Made by a program: the position numbers and the translations under genes. Positions 1 to 8,993 of a stretch of 64,000 bases of DNA are shown one piece after another. Origin of the DNA: Azospirillum brasilense (GTDB lineage Bacteria; Pseudomonadota; Alphaproteobacteria; Rickettsiales; UBA3002); assembly GCA_003241645.1 (NCBI GenBank), contig QFOX01000009.1, forward strand, positions 1-64,000, read 5' to 3'. Position 1 is the stretch's first letter. Every line of letters starts with the position of its first letter. Below the pieces are notes generated by a model. The model was not told the origin of the DNA, did not search any database, and saw only the letters and a list, made by a program, of their open reading frames with translations.

Positions 1-7
1 ACCGTAT

Positions 8-1072
8 ATGGCCAGTTCCCGCAATGCACGTTATAAGGAAGCCGGTGTCGATATCGATGCAGGCAACGCCCTCGTTGAGCGCATCAAGCCGCACGCGAAG
101 GCCACCACGCGCCCCGGCGTCATGGGCGGTCTGGGCGGATTCGGCGCGCTGTTCGACCTGAAGGCCGCCGGGTTCGAAGACGCGCTGCTGGTCAGCGCCA
201 CCGATGGGGTGGGCACCAAACTTAAACTCGCCATGGATACGGGCATGCACGACACGATCGGCATCGACCTTGTCGCCATGTGCGTGAACGACCTGGTGGT
301 GCAGGGCGCGACACCGCTCTTCTTCCTGGATTATTACGCCACCGGCAAACTCAGCGTGGATACGGCAACAGACGTGGTGGCCGGCATTGCCGAGGGTTGC
401 CTGCGCGCCGGTTGCGCGCTGGTGGGTGGCGAAACGGCCGAAATGCCGGGCATGTACCATGGCGAGGATTACGACCTTGCCGGGTTCAGCGTGGGCGCGG
501 TCGCGCGCGATAAATTATTGCCCAAGGCCACGCTGCAGGAAGGCGACGTGCTGCTGGGCATCGCCTCCTCAGGCGTGCACAGCAACGGCTATTCGCTGGT
601 GCGCAAGCTGGTCGCGCAGACCGGTGCCGCGCTGGATGCACCCGCGCCGTTCGCCACGTCGCACCCCACGCTGGGCGATGCGCTGCTGGAGCCCACCCGC
701 ATTTACGTGAAGCCGCTTTTGCCTGCCATTCATGATGGGCGCATCAAGGCGCTGGCCCACATCACCGGCGGCGGGCTGACCGAGAACCTGCCGCGCGTGC
801 TGCCCGAGGGCTTAAGCGCCACGGTCGATCTTGGCACATGGAAACTGCCGCCCGTATTCGCGTGGATGCAGCAAGTCGGTAGTATCGACGAGGCTGATCT
901 GCTGCGTACCTTCAATTGCGGCATTGGCATGATCGCCGTGGTGGCCGAGAAAGACGCCGTGACCACCGCCAAAACCCTTGCGGATGCCGGCGAAACCGTC
1001 TTCCGCATCGGCACGCTTACGGCCGCAGGCGCTGAACGCGTGCACTATAACGGCAGCCTATGCGCCGCCTGA
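8..1072 (+). CDS. purM: Phosphoribosylformylglycinamidine cyclo-ligase (AIR synthetase)
   Basis: Catalyses the ATP-dependent ring closure of FGAM to aminoimidazole ribonucleotide, the fifth step of de novo purine synthesis, in the cytosol. The 354-residue product has the expected family length. It shows the nucleotide-binding DGVGTK motif (residues 66-71), the GGETAEMPG motif (about 140-148) and a late [10 protein letters not shown] segment. The ATG at position 8 is close to the window edge, so an upstream start cannot be excluded, but the N-terminus looks normal. Its 3' end overlaps purN by 13 bp, indicating a translationally coupled purM-purN pair. Confidence 0.97.
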   Translation: MASSRNARYKEAGVDIDAGNALVERIKPHAKATTRPGVMGGLGGFGALFDLKAAGFEDALLVSATDGVGTKLKLAMDTGMHDTIGIDLVAMCVNDLVVQGATPLFFLDYYATGKLSVDTATDVVAGIAEGCLRAGCALVGGETAEMPGMYHGEDYDLAGFSVGAVARDKLLPKATLQEGDVLLGIASSGVHSNGYSLVRKLVAQTGAALDAPAPFATSHPTLGDALLEPTRIYVKPLLPAIHDGRIKALAHITGGGLTENLPRVLPEGLSATVDLGTWKLPPVFAWMQQVGSIDEADLLRTFNCGIGMIAVVAEKDAVTTAKTLADAGETVFRIGTLTAAGAERVHYNGSLCAA

Positions 1073-1650
1073 ACACGGCGGTATTGATCTCGGGCAATGG
1101 CAGCAACCTGCAGGCGCTGCTGGATGCCGCCGCGGCAGCGGACTACCCCGCCAGCATCACCCTCGTCATCAGCAACCGCGACGACGCGTTCGGCCTCAGC
1201 CGCGCCGAGAATGCGGGCGTGCCCACCGTCACCATCGACCATTTGCATTACCCCGACCGCGAAAGCTTCGACCGCATGATGGATGCGGCGCTGCGCACGC
1301 ACGAGATCGAGCTGGTGGTGCTGGCGGGCTTCATGCGCATCCTCTCGCCATGGTTCGTGGAACAGTGGCAGGGGCGGCTCATCAACATCCATCCATCGCT
1401 GCTGCCGAAATTCAAGGGCATGCACACCCACCAGCGCGCCATCGATGCGGGCGAACGCCAGCATGGCTGCAGCGTGCACTGGGTGATCCCAGAACTGGAT
1501 GCGGGCGAGATCATCGCCCAATCAGCGCTGGATATACTGCCCGGCGAGGACGCCGCGTCGCTGCAAACGCGTGTGCACGCACTGGAGCATGCGCTGTACC
1601 CGAAAGCCCTCGCCGAAGTCGCTAAAAAGCTTTTAAAATCCAGCGAATAG
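1060..1650 (+). CDS. purN: Phosphoribosylglycinamide formyltransferase
   Basis: Transfers a formyl group from 10-formyl-tetrahydrofolate to GAR in purine synthesis. The 196-residue protein starts with the substrate loop [10 protein letters not shown] (11-20) and carries the catalytic Asn-His-Asp triad of this family: N109 and H111 in [13 protein letters not shown], and D148 in ELDAGE. The start lies inside the end of purM in another frame, which is a typical arrangement for coupled translation. A pseudopilin gene begins 70 bp after the stop on the same strand and may be read from the same transcript. Confidence 0.97.
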   Translation: MRRLNTAVLISGNGSNLQALLDAAAAADYPASITLVISNRDDAFGLSRAENAGVPTVTIDHLHYPDRESFDRMMDAALRTHEIELVVLAGFMRILSPWFVEQWQGRLINIHPSLLPKFKGMHTHQRAIDAGERQHGCSVHWVIPELDAGEIIAQSALDILPGEDAASLQTRVHALEHALYPKALAEVAKKLLKSSE

Positions 1651-1720
1651 CCTTTCGGGCGTTCGTAGGCGCGCAGCAATTTCGATGGATTTTTCACGCC
1701 GAATGCATTATGTTAAGGCT

Positions 1721-2512
1721 ATGCGTTACCGTGCTGCTTTCTCCCTCGTGGAGCTCTCCATCGTTCTGGTCATCCTCGGCCTGCTGACCGGGGGGATCCT
1801 TGGTGGCCAGTCGCTCATTCGCGCGGCAGAGATGCGCGCCATCAGCACGGAATACCAACGCTTCCAGACCGCCACCGGCACGTTCCGTGACAAATATTTC
1901 TCCATTCCCGGTGATTTCCGCGACGCCACGCGTTTCTGGGGCCGTACCCGCAGCACGGGTGATTGCGTTAGCAACAGCGCCTCGGCGGTTGCCACGCCCG
2001 GCACCTGCGACGGCGATGGCGATGGGCTGATCGAGCTGCCCAGCGCCGCATGGAACCCGGACCAATCCGGTGAGAACTTCCAGTTCTGGCGGCATATGCA
2101 ACTGGCCGGGCTGGTGGAAGGCAGCATCACCGGGCTTTCGCCACCCACGGGGGGTGGAACGCATATGCAGCCCAGCTATTCCATGCCCAGCAAGCAAGGC
2201 GGGGCATACTGGAACATGTTCAGTGATTTCACGTGGGTTGGCGCTGCGAATTTTGCCGCAGGCACCAGCGGCACCAACAGTTATCTACTGCGGGGCAAAG
2301 GCACCTACGAAGGTTCGCTCAGCCAGAGTGAGATGTGGAACATCGACACCAAGATCGATGACGGTATTCCCACCGCGGGCGTCATCGTCACTAAAACCCA
2401 AGGTTGGGGCGGACCGGGCAACTGCGTGACAGGCGCGGTGCCTAATGGCGTTTATTTCCTGCAATATGAGGTCGCGAACGCCTGCCAGTTCGTGGCGCGC
2501 AACCAGCTGTAA
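1721..2512 (+). CDS. Pseudopilin-like protein with type IV prepilin N-terminus (paralogue 1)
   Basis: This 263-residue protein has a short basic leader (MRYRAA) followed by FSLVELSIVLVILGLLTGG, the class III prepilin signal with Glu at +5 and a long hydrophobic helix. The residue before the cleavage site is Ala rather than the usual Gly. The globular part contains family blocks shared with five other proteins here: FRDKYFSIPGD with a following FWG, a TCDGDGDGLIE loop resembling an EF-hand calcium site, and MWNIDTKIDDG near the C-terminus. An upstream in-frame ATG at 1685 would add an atypically long leader, so 1721 is preferred. It probably forms part of a type II or IV-like pseudopilus, but no secretion ATPase lies nearby, so the partner machinery is unknown. 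Confidence 0.85.
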   Translation: MRYRAAFSLVELSIVLVILGLLTGGILGGQSLIRAAEMRAISTEYQRFQTATGTFRDKYFSIPGDFRDATRFWGRTRSTGDCVSNSASAVATPGTCDGDGDGLIELPSAAWNPDQSGENFQFWRHMQLAGLVEGSITGLSPPTGGGTHMQPSYSMPSKQGGAYWNMFSDFTWVGAANFAAGTSGTNSYLLRGKGTYEGSLSQSEMWNIDTKIDDGIPTAGVIVTKTQGWGGPGNCVTGAVPNGVYFLQYEVANACQFVARNQL

Positions 2513-2573
2513 GCATGCTGACTTCGCAATATTTTCTGTCGCCATGCTTTTCGGATTCGACTATAGTGGCAGC

Positions 2574-3344
2574 ATGAAACAGACTGCATTTTCGCTCGTT
2601 GAGCTTTCGATCGTTCTTGTCATTCTCGGCCTGCTCACCGGCGGTATCCTGAGCGGACAGGCACTTATTACTTCCGCCCAATTGCGCGGCACCACTACCG
2701 AATACAGCAAGTGGGTCACCGTGGTGCAGACCTTCCGCGACAAATATTTCGCCCTGCCCGGCGACATGGCGAATGCGCAAAGCTTCTGGGGCGTGGCGCA
2801 TGCCACCCCGGCCACCTGCGTGACCACCGCCAGCACCAGCCCGCTGACCTGCAATGGAGACGGTAACGGGCAGATCAATGTCAGCACCGGCTCCAACGAA
2901 TCGTTCCGTTTCTGGCAACATCTGGCGAACGCAGGGCTGATCGAAGGCACCTATACCGGGGTCGCGGCCACCGCCACGACCTGGGCACGCAGCACCGCCA
3001 ATTCCCCCTCGGGCAAATTCTCGCCAAGCCTGTGGTATACCAGCTATTGGGGTACGCGCGGGGCGGCCAGCAGCTACCCGCCCGCCACGTATGATAACGC
3101 CCTGTTCTTCGGGCTCTCGACAGGGGGCGATGAGGGCGGCGATAAAGTTTACACGCCCGAGCAGGCATGGAACCTCGACACCAAGATGGATGACGGCATG
3201 GCCCTGACCGGCAAGATCATGCCGCGTTACTACCGCGACTGCACCACCGCCACCACCAGCGGCGCCACCGCCGACAAGACCAACACCTACGTGCTAAGCA
3301 AGACCACCGTGGAATGTGCGCCGGTCTTCATGCAGGCGTTCTAA
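2574..3344 (+). CDS. Pseudopilin-like protein with type IV prepilin N-terminus (paralogue 2)
   Basis: Second member of the local pseudopilin family, 256 residues. It begins MKQTA then FSLVELSIVLVILGLLTGG, again with Ala at -1 and Glu at +5. It has FRDKYFALPGDM, a TCNGDGNGQINV loop, HLANAGLIEGTYTG and AWNLDTKMDDG. Two Cys pairs, around the Asp/Asn loop and near the C-terminus, suggest disulfides in the exported domain (inference). The frame is open upstream to 2445, inside the previous gene, but the ATG at 2574 places the hydrophobic helix right after a five-residue leader and is the only sensible start. A strong hairpin terminator follows directly. Confidence 0.86.
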   Translation: MKQTAFSLVELSIVLVILGLLTGGILSGQALITSAQLRGTTTEYSKWVTVVQTFRDKYFALPGDMANAQSFWGVAHATPATCVTTASTSPLTCNGDGNGQINVSTGSNESFRFWQHLANAGLIEGTYTGVAATATTWARSTANSPSGKFSPSLWYTSYWGTRGAASSYPPATYDNALFFGLSTGGDEGGDKVYTPEQAWNLDTKMDDGMALTGKIMPRYYRDCTTATTSGATADKTNTYVLSKTTVECAPVFMQAF

Positions 3345-3347
3345 CAA

Positions 3348-3375
3348 AAAAGGGCACCCCGAGGGGTGCCCTTTT
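3348..3375. terminator. Bidirectional intrinsic terminator between the pseudopilin gene and ndk
   Basis: The sequence is a near-perfect palindrome: AAAAGGGCACCCC (3348-3360), a GA loop, then GGGGTGCCCTTTT (3363-3375). The A-tract on one side and T-tract on the other let it work in both directions. This fits its place between two convergent genes ending at 3344 (+) and 3396 (-). Confidence 0.92.
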
Positions 3376-3395
3376 GCATTGCGTCGGATGACTGC

Positions 3396-3818
3396 TTACG
3401 CAGCGATTTCCTGCTCGCTGAAGAAGAAATCGATCTCGATCTTCGCGTTCTCAAGGCTGTCGGAGCCATGCACCGAGTTGCGCTCGATCGACTCGGCGAA
3501 CATTTTGCGGATGGTGCCTTCGGCAGCGTTGGCCGGGTTGGTGGCGCCCATCAGGTCGCGGTTCTTGGCAACGGCGTTCTCGCCTTCGAGCACCTGCACC
3601 ACAACCGGGCCGCTGATCATGTAGTCCACCAGCTCGCCGTAGAAGGGGCGATCCTTGTGCACGATGTAGAACTGCTCAGCCTGCTGGCGCGAAAGGCGCA
3701 GGCGGCGCTGGCCCACGATGCGCAGGCCGTTCTTTTCGAATACGGCGTTGATCGCACCGGTCAGGTTACGCTCGGTCGCGTCGGGCTTCAGGATGGAAAG
3801 GGTGCGTTCAATCGCCAT
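3396..3818 (-). CDS. ndk: Nucleoside diphosphate kinase
   Basis: Moves the gamma-phosphate from NTPs to NDPs through a phosphohistidine and keeps nucleotide pools balanced. The 140-residue protein is the normal length. It begins [14 protein letters not shown] and contains the active-site signature NSVHGSDS, with catalytic H117. The ATG at 3818 is chosen because an AAGGAG ribosome site sits just upstream and because longer in-frame starts add non-homologous sequence. It is transcribed alone, facing the terminator shared with the preceding pseudopilin gene. Confidence 0.97.
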   Translation of the reverse strand: MAIERTLSILKPDATERNLTGAINAVFEKNGLRIVGQRRLRLSRQQAEQFYIVHKDRPFYGELVDYMISGPVVVQVLEGENAVAKNRDLMGATNPANAAEGTIRKMFAESIERNSVHGSDSLENAKIEIDFFFSEQEIAA

Positions 3819-3916
3819 TGGGATACTCCTTGATATGACATAAAAATTGGCGCCGCTATAGGCCATGGGCCGGCCAAGGGCAAGGAAATTATGCGGGGAA
3901 AACGCATCCAAACCAT

Positions 3917-3945
3917 TTGTCAGGGCGGTGGCGGGGGGCTATCCC
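3917..3945 (+). promoter_or_regulatory. Candidate promoter for the OmpA-type lipoprotein operon
   Basis: A TTGTCA hexamer (3917-3922) and TATCCC (3940-3945) are separated by 17 bp, in the gap between divergent ndk and the lipoprotein gene that starts at 3982. The -10 match is weak, and an alternative CATAAT lies slightly downstream. The call rests on spacing and position only. Confidence 0.3.
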
Positions 3946-3981
3946 TATGCATAATAAAAACAACATCAGGATTTCGGCACG

Positions 3982-4815
3982 ATGCGTGGATTCGTCACTG
4001 CGTTGCTTTCCCTTTTGGCCCTGACCGCCTGCGACTCCACCGCGTCGCTGCAGGAATTGCGGCATGCGCAGCCCAGCGCCGACCCCTACCAGGCCGCGCT
4101 CGCCAGCCGTTATCAGGAGTTCGCCGAGGAGAAGGTCGCCGCCTATGATTGGTGGACCAGCAAATATTTCGCCGATAAGGGCCTGATGGCCGCCTATGGG
4201 CGCGACGTGCGCGCCGAGGACCCGGCCCAATGGTCCATTCCCACCACCATGCAGGACGAATTCGCCGAAGCCCGCAACCAGCTGATGCAGGCGGTGGAAG
4301 CCAGCCGCGACGAACAGCCCGCCGAAGCGGCGCAGGCCGTGGTGGCGTATGACCGCTGGGTGGAACTGCAGGACGACCAGTGGAACGAGCCGCGCATTGC
4401 CGATGCGCGCGACGATTTCTTCGCCGCGCTGGGTAGCCTGAAATCCACCGCCGCGCCGAAGGCGACCGGTAGCACACCGGTAGAGACCACCTCGACCGTG
4501 CTGTATTTCCCGTTCGATTCCACCGCACTGGATGATCGCGCCAAGGCCGCCATCGGCGAGCTGGTGGGCTACCTGAAAGATGCGGGCAATGTCAGCATCA
4601 ACATCAATGGCCATGCCGACCGCGCCGGGGCGGATGCCTACAACCTCAGCCTGTCCGAACACCGGGCCAAACTGGTGATGGACGCGCTGGTGGCCGCCGG
4701 GGTGAATGCCGAGATCCTGCATTATTTCGCCTTCGGCGAGAGCGATCCCAAAACCCCGACCGACGATGGCGTGCGCGAGCCGTTGAACCGCCGCGTCGAG
4801 ATCTTCATCGAGTAG
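3982..4815 (+). CDS. OmpA/Pal-type peptidoglycan-binding lipoprotein
   Basis: This 277-residue protein has a lipoprotein signal ending LLALTAC, with the lipidated Cys at 17. The C-terminal OmpA-like domain (about 165-277) includes LYFPFDST, NGHADRAGADAYNLSLSEHRA and NRRVEIFIE, the core that holds diaminopimelate of peptidoglycan in this family. The middle region is helical and unassigned. Asp follows the lipidated Cys. In Escherichia coli that residue favours retention in the inner membrane, so the location here is uncertain. The next gene begins 4 bp after the stop, so the two are probably one operon. Confidence 0.85.
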   Translation: MRGFVTALLSLLALTACDSTASLQELRHAQPSADPYQAALASRYQEFAEEKVAAYDWWTSKYFADKGLMAAYGRDVRAEDPAQWSIPTTMQDEFAEARNQLMQAVEASRDEQPAEAAQAVVAYDRWVELQDDQWNEPRIADARDDFFAALGSLKSTAAPKATGSTPVETTSTVLYFPFDSTALDDRAKAAIGELVGYLKDAGNVSININGHADRAGADAYNLSLSEHRAKLVMDALVAAGVNAEILHYFAFGESDPKTPTDDGVREPLNRRVEIFIE

Positions 4816-4819
4816 CGGC

Positions 4820-5755
4820 GTGGAGCAGGCAGGCACCAGCGTGTTCGCGTTGTTCGCCGCCCGCATGGACGTTGCCACGCTGGCGCTCTGGGCCGCACTG
4901 CTGATCGGCTATTTCATTGGCCAGTTCCTGCCCGTGTTCCTGCTGGTGGAACAGGCGGGCAAACTCGCCGCCTATTTCGGGCGCAAGCTCAACCGCCACT
5001 CGCGCGACGTGGCGACGCGTGCATGGCGCGGCGTGGTGGTGCTGGGTTTCTTCGTGGTGCCCGCCATGCTGCTTGGGCTGCTGCTGGGCCGCGCCCTGCC
5101 CCACTGGGCCGAAGGCCTGCTGGTAGCGCTGCTGTTCACCAGCGCGCTGCGCAGCCACCGTATGCTGGCGCTGTGGCAGCAAGCACGTGCTAAGCAGCTG
5201 ACCCTGCAAGCCAAAGGCCGCAAGCACCTGTTCAAGGACACGCACGGCGTGCTGCGTTTTGAAATTCTGGACCATGCCAATCACTTCGCCATTGGCATTC
5301 TGGGGGCGTGGCTATGGTACCTGCTGGGGGGGTTATGCCTGATGTTCGGCTACCTTGCGCTGGCCTTTGCATCCGCCGCCTACGCCACCGAGCATGAGGA
5401 GAACCGCGCCTTCGGCGGCGTCGCACGCAGCCTGTTCGCCATGCTGGATGCCGGGCCGCGCCTGCTGGCGGCCGGCCTGCTGCTGGTGGCCAGCCTGTTC
5501 GTGCCCGGCTGCAAGGCCGCCACTGCGGCGAAATACTGGCCGCACGCGGCCGTGAAGTGGCACGCGTTCCTCGCGGCGCTGCTCAATATCTCCCTCGGCG
5601 GGCCCATGCCGCTCGCCCGCCGCACCCACCACAGCGAATGGGTGGGCGAAGGCAGCGCCCAGCTCACCAGCGCCGACCTGACCCGCTGGGTGCTGCTGTG
5701 GATGGTGGGGCTGCTGATCCTCGGCCTGACCGGGCTGGGCTGGATGATTCTTTAG
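4820..5755 (+). CDS. CobD/CbiB-like (AmpE superfamily) integral membrane protein, probably non-canonical
   Basis: A 311-residue protein with several hydrophobic segments. Its C-terminal NISLGGPMP...WVGEG resembles the conserved LGGP...WIG ending of adenosylcobinamide-phosphate synthase CobD/CbiB. The central region aligns only loosely: the expected EN and TLDSM-type motifs are replaced by RFEILDHANHFAIGILGAW. No other cobalamin gene lies in the window, so I infer a relative with a different role, like AmpE in the same superfamily. The GTG start at 4820 is 4 bp past the lipoprotein stop; an ATG at 4865 is an alternative. Confidence 0.55.
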   Translation: MEQAGTSVFALFAARMDVATLALWAALLIGYFIGQFLPVFLLVEQAGKLAAYFGRKLNRHSRDVATRAWRGVVVLGFFVVPAMLLGLLLGRALPHWAEGLLVALLFTSALRSHRMLALWQQARAKQLTLQAKGRKHLFKDTHGVLRFEILDHANHFAIGILGAWLWYLLGGLCLMFGYLALAFASAAYATEHEENRAFGGVARSLFAMLDAGPRLLAAGLLLVASLFVPGCKAATAAKYWPHAAVKWHAFLAALLNISLGGPMPLARRTHHSEWVGEGSAQLTSADLTRWVLLWMVGLLILGLTGLGWMIL

Positions 5756-5876
5756 TAAGTCATTGATATTCATCGATTGCAAGGTCTGCGCGTGGCGCAT
5801 GGCTCACGGACGGTGCCATGATGCTGTCACGCAATCTTCACGGGTGGAAATGACGCATTTCCCGTAGGATGTGAGC

Positions 5877-7250
5877 ATGGAATTGCCCACACAGCCCGTG
5901 CGCGACGATCAAACCGCGCCCAGCACGCCTGCCATGCCGCCGCATGCGCAGCCCATGGGCGCGCCCAGCGCCGCGGGCCCGTTCGAGCAGTCGGTGGGGC
6001 GCGCACTGAGCGCATCCGCCCCGCCCATCGTGCCGCACACGCAGACCGAATCCACACTGGCCCCCACGGCGGAATTCACCCGCATCTTCCTGCTGGCATG
6101 GATCATTCGCTACATCTTCCGCGGCGGTGCCGGTGCTACGTTCGAGAAAACGCTGGAGCAAGGCGGCGTGCGCGCCAAGATCCTCAACGCGCTCAGCGTG
6201 CCGGGTCGCGCCATCGAAAAATGGATCGGCGGCGGCACCCCGAAAGTGGGCTGGCAGCTGCCCGAGCTTGAGGCCGCGGCCTACAGCACGGCGATCGGCG
6301 TCGGCTCCGGCGCGCTCAGCTGGCAATATAGCCGCATGGTAAAACGCGACATCCAGAACCTGTTCAGCGAAAGCGTGGCCGAAGAAAAAGGCATTCCGCA
6401 GGCGCAAGTCACGTTCGATGATATCAGCACCAGCGATAACAAGATCATCCAGCGCACGGTCGAGAATTACAGCAAAAAGAAATGGAGTCGCCTTGGCTCC
6501 GATGCGCTTTTCCTTGTGGCGGCCCCGCTGCGCTCCGGCCACGTCACCGACCTACTGCTGGGCGTCAAAGGCATCGAGATCTTCGCCGATACATGGAAAC
6601 GTAAGACCACCATGTTCGAAGATTTGGTGACCTTCGTGAACAACAAGATCAACCCGCGCAACGGGCTTGGCCAGCCGGTCAGCCAGGGCGAGATCTTCGA
6701 CCTGTACCAGCATTATGCGGAAGCGTTCGCGCCGCAGAAAATGTTTAACAACGTGCTGAGCAAGAACGCCAGCGGGCGGTGGGCGCAGAGCCAGCCCATC
6801 TTCCAGCGCATCACCGACCTGATGAACGAAACCTATGCGTACAAGCACACCACCCCGGCCGATTACAACGCCGCAAAACGCAGCGGCTCAGATTTCCCAC
6901 TGCCGAAGCTGATCTACATGCTCGGCCACGACATGATCGATGCCGACCGCCCCGAGCGCACGCTAGCGCTGGTCGAGATCATGAATGCCAAGGGCGGTGC
7001 TGCCGTGCGGCAGGCATTGGCACAGCTCGACGCGGGCGCCGACCCCAAAACCGTGCTCAACGACTATGGGCTAAGCCTGCAGGCGCCGAAGCAACCCGAA
7101 AAACTCGATAATCCGAACGGGGTGCTGCCCAAAGGCTCGACCATGCAGCTGGAGCGCACCGAAGCGGCCCTTCCCAGCACGCAGGTGGATGCGTCCAGCA
7201 TTTCACAAGCGCAGGCGCTCACCGGCCGCCACCAGCAGGCGCTGGTCTAG
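5877..7250 (+). CDS. Protein of unknown function
   Basis: I do not recognise this 457-residue protein. The first 65 residues are Pro/Ala-rich and look disordered. They are followed by a short hydrophobic stretch (FTRIFLLAWIIRYIFRGG), a Gly/Ala-rich segment around AYSTAIGVGSGALSW, and then a mostly helical, charged region to about residue 400 and a Gln-rich tail. No catalytic motif is visible. A GTG at 5871 is in frame, but the ATG at 5877 is the more ordinary start. It converges on the TadG-like gene, with 3 bp between the stops and no terminator. Confidence 0.75.
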   Translation: MELPTQPVRDDQTAPSTPAMPPHAQPMGAPSAAGPFEQSVGRALSASAPPIVPHTQTESTLAPTAEFTRIFLLAWIIRYIFRGGAGATFEKTLEQGGVRAKILNALSVPGRAIEKWIGGGTPKVGWQLPELEAAAYSTAIGVGSGALSWQYSRMVKRDIQNLFSESVAEEKGIPQAQVTFDDISTSDNKIIQRTVENYSKKKWSRLGSDALFLVAAPLRSGHVTDLLLGVKGIEIFADTWKRKTTMFEDLVTFVNNKINPRNGLGQPVSQGEIFDLYQHYAEAFAPQKMFNNVLSKNASGRWAQSQPIFQRITDLMNETYAYKHTTPADYNAAKRSGSDFPLPKLIYMLGHDMIDADRPERTLALVEIMNAKGGAAVRQALAQLDAGADPKTVLNDYGLSLQAPKQPEKLDNPNGVLPKGSTMQLERTEAALPSTQVDASSISQAQALTGRHQQALV

Positions 7251-7253
7251 CCG

Positions 7254-8303
7254 CTACTCGGCGATACGCACTTTCTTGATGCCCGCCACGATGGTCTGGA
7301 ACACGTGCTGCAAATCATCTTCGGTGTAGGCACGGAAGAAGTATTTTCCCTCGTTGGTCTTGGCATCACCGCTGGCACAGCCTTGCAACAGGGCGGCGGC
7401 CTTCTTGTCCTTGTTCACGTCATTGCCAAGCGCAATGGTGAACACCATGTAGACGGGCGATTGTTCTTTGAAGAACTTACAATCCGCCAGCGTCGCTTCA
7501 TCGGCCTTCGCGCGGGTCGATGGCGCGGCCGGGTTGTTCGAGCCATCGGTCAGCAGCACGATCGCACGCACCGAATCGGTGCGGAATTGCGGCATCATCA
7601 GCCGCGCACGTTCGGTGCCTTTCGAGCTGTCCGTACCGCCCACGGCCTTCAGTCCGTTGATGAAGGTGGTGACGGTGGGTTTATTGTTCGTCAGGTTCTG
7701 CACGCCGATCACCTTCGTGTCCCATTTCACCAGGCCGATCTTGTTCTGCGCAGCGCCCTTACCATCCAGCAAGGCATTGTTGAAAATGGTCGCCGCACTT
7801 TTCATGGCATCCAGCCGGGTCATGCCACCGCCTGCATCGGCCACGCTCATGGAGCCGGAATTATCGAACAGCAGCAATACGTCGTTTTTGATCTCGGTCA
7901 CCTGCGCGATCACACTGACCACCGACGCGCCCTCGGCATCCAGCTGGTCCACGCCAATGTTGCTCACGAAATACGACGGCACGGATGCCGTGGCCGACAC
8001 GCTGATGGTCGCGCCCACTTTGATCACCGGGGTCGGGCGGGCAATGCCCAGATAGCCGTCGGGATAGTTCAGGTTGAAGTAGCGTTGCGCCGCCGCGCTG
8101 CGCTGGCTGCTGGTGGTGCCGGTGGGCAACGAGGCCGCGGCGAGTGCCGCCGCGTCGGATGCCTGCTGCACTTTGGCGCGCACCAGTTGCTGGCGCCCGA
8201 AATCCACCGCCGAGCCACCGGCCGCGAACAGCACCAGGATACTCAGGCCGGTCATGATGAGAACGTTACCGCCCTCGTTCTTCCGGAATGTGCGCAGGAA
8301 CAT
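7254..8303 (-). CDS. TadG-like pilus-assembly protein with von Willebrand factor A domain (module 2)
   Basis: A 349-residue protein with the TadE/TadG N-terminus: basic start, GGNVLIMTGLSILVLF helix and AVDFGRQQLVRAKVQQASDAAALAAA. A vWA domain follows, from about residue 140, with the metal-site DNSGS motif, a conserved VLLTDGSNN strand and a C-terminal helix that ends KKVRIAE. It is the last gene of the second TadE-TadE-TadG module. The same protein type, with the same KVRIAE ending, closes the first module at 9743. It probably sits on the outer face of the inner membrane as part of Flp/Tad-type pilus biogenesis (inference), although no Tad ATPase or Flp pilin gene is in the window. Confidence 0.85.
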   Translation of the reverse strand: MFLRTFRKNEGGNVLIMTGLSILVLFAAGGSAVDFGRQQLVRAKVQQASDAAALAAASLPTGTTSSQRSAAAQRYFNLNYPDGYLGIARPTPVIKVGATISVSATASVPSYFVSNIGVDQLDAEGASVVSVIAQVTEIKNDVLLLFDNSGSMSVADAGGGMTRLDAMKSAATIFNNALLDGKGAAQNKIGLVKWDTKVIGVQNLTNNKPTVTTFINGLKAVGGTDSSKGTERARLMMPQFRTDSVRAIVLLTDGSNNPAAPSTRAKADEATLADCKFFKEQSPVYMVFTIALGNDVNKDKKAAALLQGCASGDAKTNEGKYFFRAYTEDDLQHVFQTIVAGIKKVRIAE

Positions 8304-8315
8304 GGTCGTTCTCCG

Positions 8316-8993
8316 TTAACAGCTGGCGTCGGTGAAATTATCGGGCAGGCAGGTAAGGCTTTCGTAGCGCGGCACGAAATACATGCGGCGCGCAAGGGTG
8401 ACCGGCGGAATGCTAAGCCCCTGCGGCAGGTTCGAGAGAATATCCTGCAGGAACGGCTCGTAATGGTAGAACATCTCCCCCACCACGATGTTCTCGCCCT
8501 CCATCATGCCGGCAATATCGCCCGCCACGGGGGTAAAGGTCGCGGTGGTGTTGATGACGGTCGGGTTCACCTGCGCGGGCGTGCGCCCGTTCACCACGCT
8601 GCGGCTATCACCATCGTTCAGGCTACCGCCTCCGGCGATCTGCCATTTCACGCGGTTGATACCGGATTCGCGGCGCACGGAGCTGAGAATGATCGCCTGC
8701 CGGGTTTCATCGGAATAGACGCCCATAATGCGCGAGAACTGCGGCAGCACCGCCGTGCGCAGCACCGTTTCGCTGATCTCTGCGGATTCGCGCTTCGGCG
8801 TGGCGGGCATGAACTGCGCGGTCACGTCGGTGATGGCATAGGCCGCGCGGTCAAGCCGTTGGGCAATGAGGATGAAGCGCGTCAGCTCGGCCCCGCCGAG
8901 GAAAATGAGCAGCAGGAACGGCATCACCAACGCGAATTCCAGCAAGGCCAAACCCTGCTGGTCGCGCATGAACTGCCGGGGCATAAGCCGCAT
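8316..8993 (-). CDS. TadE-like pilus-assembly membrane protein (module 2, second TadE)
   Basis: A 225-residue protein with the TadE signature near its N-terminus: GLALLEFALVMPFLLLIFLGGAELTRF, a single membrane helix with the pilin-like Glu. The rest is predicted to be periplasmic and ends with a Cys pair (TCLPDNFTDASC). The ATG at 8993 overlaps the upstream TadE stop as TGATG, showing translational coupling. A longer in-frame extension would run back into the preceding gene without similarity, so it is rejected. Its counterpart in module 1 is at 10957-11643. Confidence 0.85.
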   Translation of the reverse strand: MRLMPRQFMRDQQGLALLEFALVMPFLLLIFLGGAELTRFILIAQRLDRAAYAITDVTAQFMPATPKRESAEISETVLRTAVLPQFSRIMGVYSDETRQAIILSSVRRESGINRVKWQIAGGGSLNDGDSRSVVNGRTPAQVNPTVINTTATFTPVAGDIAGMMEGENIVVGEMFYHYEPFLQDILSNLPQGLSIPPVTLARRMYFVPRYESLTCLPDNFTDASC

